Assembly (NCBI GenBank): GCA_030602865.1
Contig: JAUVYX010000027.1
Coordinates: forward strand, 1 to 8,409
Source of the DNA: Dehalococcoidia bacterium
GTDB taxonomy: Bacteria > Chloroflexota > Dehalococcoidia > GIF9 > AB-539-J10
Direction of reading: 5' to 3'
Length of the DNA stretch: 8,409 nt
The translations under genes and the position numbers were made by a program. Below are positions 5,096 to 8,409 of this stretch, one piece after another (the stretch's first letter is position 1; every line of letters starts with the position of its first letter). A model generated the notes under the pieces. The model was not told the DNA's origin. It ran no database searches and worked only from the letters and a program-made list of their open reading frames with translations.

Positions 5096-6055
5096 CTAGC
5101 GATTTATTGTTAGCTTACTGAAATCAGCCAGTGCTTCCTTAGCTGGCAAGTTTTCAAAGAGGACCTGGTAAATATAATTGATGATAGGTGTTTTTAGATT
5201 CAATTTAGGGATTAATTTATGAATTGCCATGGCTGTGTAGACTCCTTCAGCCACCTGTGACATAGAATCGGTTATTTCCTTGAGGGAATGCCCCTTAGCT
5301 AATTCGAATCCAACATGGTGATTTCGACTTAGATTGCTAACGCAGGTAGCTACAAAATCACCTAATCCCGCCAGTCCATAGAGGGTTTCAACTTTAGCAC
5401 CCAGGGCTGTTCCCAGGGAGATAACCTCATCCCAGGTCCAGGTTACAAATGCTGCTTTGGCATTATCTCCCAGCCCTAAGCCGTCTATCATGCCTGCCCC
5501 CAAAGCGACAATGTTTTTTAAAGCCCCTCCTAGCTCCACACCAGTGATATCGCTGGTTGGAAACAGGAGAAATTTGGGTGAACTTATCAGGTCTCTTACT
5601 CTCTCAGCAATTGCTATGTCCTCTGATGCGATCATGGCTGCAGCAGGGAAGCCTTGGGCAACTTCTTTGGCTAAATTGGGCCCGGAGAGCGCACAAACCT
5701 GTTTCCCAATCGCTGGAGTAATCTCATCAACTATTACTTGAGACATTCTCTTACCACTGTTTATTTCCAGTCCCTTGGCGGCACTGATTAGCAGCATAGA
5801 CGGTTCCAGGTATTTGCTTGCAAGGAAAACATTCCGCCTTAAGCTCTGTGAAGGTACTACCCAGAGAACCAAAGTAGCTCCACAAAGAGCCTCTTTAATA
5901 TCACTGGTGGCATAATAACAGAGACCCCTCTCATTTACCTCTCTCGCTTTAGCTGGATTGCGTGTCCATAGATTTACTTTAAGTCTATTGCTGGCCAGCA
6001 GTGAAGCTAGAGTGTTTCCCCATGAAGTATTACCAATAATGGTTGCTTTGAACAT
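5096..6055 (-). CDS. gpsA: NAD(P)-dependent sn-glycerol-3-phosphate dehydrogenase, divergent
   Basis: 319-residue cytoplasmic enzyme that reduces dihydroxyacetone phosphate to sn-glycerol 3-phosphate, the substrate of PlsY encoded just upstream. The Rossmann motif is IGNTSWGNTLA (7-17), where the family usually has GxGxWG with Gly in the third place. Conserved landmarks are present: AAKGLE with K94, LSGPNLAKEVAQGFPAA (123-139), GGALKNIVALGAGMIDGLGLGDNAKAA around catalytic K180, GLAGLGDFVATC (227-238) and SRNHHVG with R244/N245. Two oddities stand out. The segment after NERG (41-44) goes straight to YYATSDIKEAL and lacks about 13 residues, including the usual N...YLPG..LP loop. The normally conserved TRG(L/I)xE reads TWTWDE (205-210). 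The frame is open throughout. 16 bases separate it from plsY; no Shine-Dalgarno is visible, so it is probably expressed from the operon message. Most likely a working but divergent GpsA. Confidence 0.88.
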   Translation of the reverse strand: MFKATIIGNTSWGNTLASLLASNRLKVNLWTRNPAKAREVNERGLCYYATSDIKEALCGATLVLWVVPSQSLRRNVFLASKYLEPSMLLISAAKGLEINSGKRMSQVIVDEITPAIGKQVCALSGPNLAKEVAQGFPAAAMIASEDIAIAERVRDLISSPKFLLFPTSDITGVELGGALKNIVALGAGMIDGLGLGDNAKAAFVTWTWDEVISLGTALGAKVETLYGLAGLGDFVATCVSNLSRNHHVGFELAKGHSLKEITDSMSQVAEGVYTAMAIHKLIPKLNLKTPIINYIYQVLFENLPAKEALADFSKLTINR

Positions 6056-6071
6056 AGTTTATGGTGATATT

Positions 6072-6710
6072 CTACCATAAACGGCGTTCTGTGCCTTGTC
6101 GTAAGCGCCTGATGTTGTCTCGGTGTTGATAGATAATTAACAGAACAATCAAAGAACTATAAAGGAAGTAGATTAGAGGGTTGCCATAAATGGTTGTCAA
6201 CAGCAATATTACGCACCAGCTGGTGATAGCCCCAAAAATAGAACCAGCGGACATATGTCTGGTGCGTAGTGCTAAAATGACCAGAACAGCGAGTCCACAG
6301 GCAGCAGCAAGTGGGACCATCCAGAACATAGTTCCGAAGTAGGCTGCTACTCCTCGGCCTCCTCTGAACTGTGCAAACAAAGGCCAGTTATGTCCTACTA
6401 TTGCCGCTATACCAGCGATAACCTGGGCGACCTGCCAGTTAATAGAAATACTACCAATAACTATACTCTCATTGCCTATAATCGCCTGGGCTATCGCGAC
6501 TGCCAAGCCAGCCTTTAATCCATCGATGATAAGAGTCAAAATACCAAATTTGGCTCCCGTGGTACGCATTACATTGGTACCACCGATTTTACCGCTTCCA
6601 TACTGCCTTATGTCTATACCTTTCCTGAGTTTGCCTATTATTAGCCCGAAAGGAATAGAGCCGAGGAGGTATGCAACAACTACTACAATGGCCAATTTAA
6701 GAGTGATCAT
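6072..6710 (-). CDS. plsY: Acyl-phosphate:glycerol-3-phosphate acyltransferase PlsY
   Basis: 212-residue inner-membrane enzyme that transfers an acyl group from acyl phosphate to glycerol 3-phosphate, giving lysophosphatidate. About five hydrophobic segments are visible: 5-26, 55-79, 92-109, 125-148 and 154-194. The three family motifs sit in loops. Motif 1 is GSGKIGGTNVMRTTG (38-52), with the S-G-x-x-G-x-x-N skeleton kept but the common GSGN-x-GATN changed at two places. Motif 2 is GHNWPLFAQFRGGRGVAA (106-123), binding glycerol 3-phosphate or phosphate. Motif 3 is HRDNIRRLRQGTE (196-208). The start ATG overlaps the der stop by four bases (ATGA, 6710-6707), indicating translational coupling. 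With gpsA immediately downstream, the two genes encode consecutive steps into phospholipid synthesis; a PlsX partner is not in the window. Confidence 0.95.
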   Translation of the reverse strand: MITLKLAIVVVVAYLLGSIPFGLIIGKLRKGIDIRQYGSGKIGGTNVMRTTGAKFGILTLIIDGLKAGLAVAIAQAIIGNESIVIGSISINWQVAQVIAGIAAIVGHNWPLFAQFRGGRGVAAYFGTMFWMVPLAAACGLAVLVILALRTRHMSAGSIFGAITSWCVILLLTTIYGNPLIYFLYSSLIVLLIIYQHRDNIRRLRQGTERRLW

Positions 6711-8050
6711 ATTTTGGCTGCCTTTAGTTTTCGACTTTTTTTGTTACGAAACCTGATGAAGATGAGATTCAGTGGAGAACCAGGAAAAGAAAAAGCATTT
6801 CGAAGCTGCTTTTTCAGGTATCTCTGGTAAGAAGTGTATGCTAGTTCTGGATTGTTTACCTCAAGCACGAAGGTAGGAGGATTGGTCTTATCTTGATGTG
6901 CCTTGAAGATATGCAGTTGCCTTACACCTACATGCTGAGGAGGATGGCTTTCGAAAGCTTGTTTAATTACCATATCAACATCTGAGTCCGCTTGAAGTTT
7001 TTGCCTTCCCTTCCATACCTGATACGCTGTTGGGAAGATCTTACTTGTTTTAAGCTTTTGCTTAGCGGAGATGTAGAGAATAGGCACATAAGACATATAG
7101 CTGATGCGTTTTTCCATATATGATTTGAATTGCTGCCGTTGATTTAGGGAAATTAAATCCCATTTGTTTACTATCAGCACCATGCTTTTACCCGCTTCTG
7201 TGATGTAATCAGCTATATGCATGTCATTAACAGTGATAAACTCGGTGGCGTCAATTAATAGCATGGCGATATCTCCACGGTTGATCGCTTGTATGGTACG
7301 AATCAAGCTATAGAACTCAACTCCGCTGCTAATTCTGCTATGCCTCTTAATCCCGGCGGTGTCAATTAGCAATATTTTTTTATTATCCCAATTTACTATC
7401 ACGTCGATAGCATCTCTAGTAGTTCCTGGGGCATCATGTACGATAGCTCTCTCTGTACCAAGAAGGGTATTTAATAATGTTGACTTGCCTACATTGGGTC
7501 GTCCTACTATTGCCAGTCTAACATCTGCCTGCTGGGTAGGGCTGCTGGTAGTGGCTGGAAATAGAGCCGTAACGGCCTCCATGAGGTCGTCTATTCCCAG
7601 GTTATGGTAGGCACTGATGGCTATAGGAAGGCCAATACCTAGACGCAGAAAATCTCCTGTCTGATATGATTGATTAATTGAGTCTACTTTATTGACTGCT
7701 AGAACCACTGGCTTGTTACTGCTGCGGAGCACATCTGCCACATCTTCGTCAGAGGGGATTACTCCATCTTTGGCATCCACTATAAATATGACAGCATCTG
7801 CCTGAGTTATAGCTAATTCTACCTGCAGTTGAACTTTTCCCTCGAGCGTTGATTTTGGTTTAGTTTGCCATCCACCTGTATCGATTAAAGTGAGTTCTTG
7901 TCCTTGCCACGAAATAGATGCCAGGACACGATCACGGGTAATGCGCTCCGAGTCGACAACCACAGCCAGGCGCTTACCAGCTAATCTGTTAAGTAATGTA
8001 GATTTGCCGACGTTTGTTCTCCCTACAATAGCAATTATCGGATTTGTCAT
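6707..8050 (-). CDS. der: Ribosome-assembly GTPase Der (EngA)
   Basis: 447-residue double-GTPase needed for maturation of the 50S ribosomal subunit. G domain 1: GRTNVGKST (10-18; usual P is T), TRDR (38-41), DTGG (57-60), NKVD (120-123), SAY (146-148). G domain 2: GRPNVGKST (183-191), TTRD (210-213), DTAG (230-233), NKWD (295-298), SAK (328-330). A C-terminal KH-like domain follows (about 350-435), with the family hallmark PPTFVLFVN-like stretch NPPTFVLEVNNPE and SYQRYLKKQLRNAFSFPGSPLNLIF, then a basic tail RFRNKKSRKLKAAKI for rRNA contact. Two tandem G domains plus the KH domain are diagnostic, and length is normal. The ATG at 8050 overlaps the argF stop (ATGA, 8050-8047) and its own stop overlaps plsY the same way. 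No Shine-Dalgarno is seen before it, so coupling to argF translation is likely. Confidence 0.97.
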   Translation of the reverse strand: MTNPIIAIVGRTNVGKSTLLNRLAGKRLAVVVDSERITRDRVLASISWQGQELTLIDTGGWQTKPKSTLEGKVQLQVELAITQADAVIFIVDAKDGVIPSDEDVADVLRSSNKPVVLAVNKVDSINQSYQTGDFLRLGIGLPIAISAYHNLGIDDLMEAVTALFPATTSSPTQQADVRLAIVGRPNVGKSTLLNTLLGTERAIVHDAPGTTRDAIDVIVNWDNKKILLIDTAGIKRHSRISSGVEFYSLIRTIQAINRGDIAMLLIDATEFITVNDMHIADYITEAGKSMVLIVNKWDLISLNQRQQFKSYMEKRISYMSYVPILYISAKQKLKTSKIFPTAYQVWKGRQKLQADSDVDMVIKQAFESHPPQHVGVRQLHIFKAHQDKTNPPTFVLEVNNPELAYTSYQRYLKKQLRNAFSFPGSPLNLIFIRFRNKKSRKLKAAKI

Positions 8051-8409
8051 ATGGCTGCTGCTTTCGGATTGTCTGGCAGTAGTAATCTGACGAGCACTGC
8101 CTTTTGTGCATAGAGTCTATTCTCTGCTTGGTCGAAGACGACTGAGTGTCGGCTTTCTAACATCTCTACAGAGATCTCCTCCCCATGGCGAGCAGGGAGT
8201 GGGTGCATAAATAAGGCGCTTTCATTAGCTATAGATAACAGTTCTTCATTTACCTGGTATTTGGCAAACGCCAACCGGCGCTTTTCGGCCTCATTTTCCT
8301 GTCCCATGCTCACCCATACGTCTGAGTAGACTATATCGGCACCCCGAACTGCTTGAATTGGGTCTTCTGTCAGGGTAATTTTACTTCCGCTTACGGCGGC
8401 AAATTTCTG
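8047..8409 (-). CDS. argF: Ornithine carbamoyltransferase (partial, C-terminal 120 residues)
   Basis: Cytoplasmic enzyme joining carbamoyl phosphate and ornithine to citrulline in arginine synthesis. The reading frame enters from the right edge and ends at 8047. Fragment residues 24-41 read ADIVYSDVWVSMGQENEA: the D-V-W-x-S-M-G motif that binds ornithine and separates this family from aspartate carbamoyltransferase. YQVNEELL (51-58) and SVVFDQAENRLYAQKAVL (89-106) are also typical of the family's C-terminal half. The oddity is MHPLPARHGEE (68-78), where the usual ornithine carbamoyltransferase motif is HCLPAHRGEE: the cysteine is proline and the following H-R is R-H. HPLP is the form seen in aspartate carbamoyltransferases, but the rest of the fragment is clearly ornithine-type. 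First visible gene of the operon argF-der-plsY-gpsA; its stop overlaps the der start by four bases. Confidence 0.9.
   Translation of the reverse strand, partial: QKFAAVSGSKITLTEDPIQAVRGADIVYSDVWVSMGQENEAEKRRLAFAKYQVNEELLSIANESALFMHPLPARHGEEISVEMLESRHSVVFDQAENRLYAQKAVLVRLLLPDNPKAAAI

Noticed and set aside
5090..5116. GCTA...TAGC dyad at the end of gpsA as its terminator
   Set aside because: Only 4 bp of stem and no T-run on the minus strand.
5389..5401. TTAGCACCC, reminiscent of a CIRCE (HrcA operator) half site
   Set aside because: Within the gpsA coding sequence, with no GAGTGCTAA partner at the 9-base spacing; no CIRCE found in any spacer.
5457..5741. 94-codon plus-strand open frame inside gpsA
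   Set aside because: Antisense shadow of gpsA, with Ser/Pro/Ala-rich product and no own start signals. The frames at 6472-6756, 7359-7610, 7890-8090, 4124-4354 and 4718-5029 were rejected for the same reason.
1..8409. tRNA, rRNA, CRISPR arrays, phage or toxin-antitoxin genes
   Set aside because: None recognised on either strand; the window is almost fully occupied by identified protein genes.

Overview
This window looks like a chromosomal segment from a bacterium of fairly low G+C. It carries an HspR-controlled heat-shock cluster next to a housekeeping run of arginine, ribosome-GTPase and phospholipid genes. My best guess at the source is a Chloroflexota, Dehalococcoidia-like organism. The reasons are the HspR (MerR-type) regulator paired with dnaJ and clpB, the argF-der-plsY-gpsA order, and the RGGRGVA variant in PlsY. 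This rests on memory of gene families and not on a database match.

Left part (1-2965, minus strand): a probable operon dnaJ-like / hspR / clpB, read leftward. It starts from a strong sigma-70-type promoter at 2965-2937 (TTGACA-N17-TACAAT). The DnaJ-like protein has only two of the usual four zinc-binding repeats. HspR is the likely feedback repressor. ClpB runs off the left edge and has an unusually short middle domain. hspR and clpB lie in the same frame, separated by only TAA TAC AGA.

Middle part (2904-3997): a very AT-rich divergent spacer (35 G/C in 177 bases), then the 5' half of an hsp20 small heat-shock gene that breaks off inside its alpha-crystallin domain. Its broken end overlaps the 3' end of an intact CoA-pyrophosphatase-type Nudix gene on the other strand. 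A 15/17 inverted repeat flanks the hsp20 fragment, and a HAIR-like (HspR operator-like) sequence lies at the junction. A second divergent spacer (3871-3997) holds an 11-bp hairpin and a very good promoter for the next gene.

Right part (3998-8409): a canonical four-repeat dnaJ on the plus strand, ending in a weak terminator-like hairpin. Converging on it from the right is a minus-strand operon argF (partial) > der > plsY > gpsA. The first three are joined by 4-base ATGA overlaps. GpsA makes sn-glycerol 3-phosphate, which PlsY acylates in the first step of phospholipid synthesis; Der is a 50S ribosome-assembly GTPase; ArgF makes citrulline. GpsA and ArgF both show departures from well-conserved motifs.

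No tRNA, rRNA, CRISPR array, complete insertion sequence or prophage gene was seen. No spacer longer than 300 bases lacks a gene. I found no clear new multi-gene system. The most unusual content is the modified chaperone set (two-repeat DnaJ, HspR, short-M ClpB) and the rearranged hsp20 junction.
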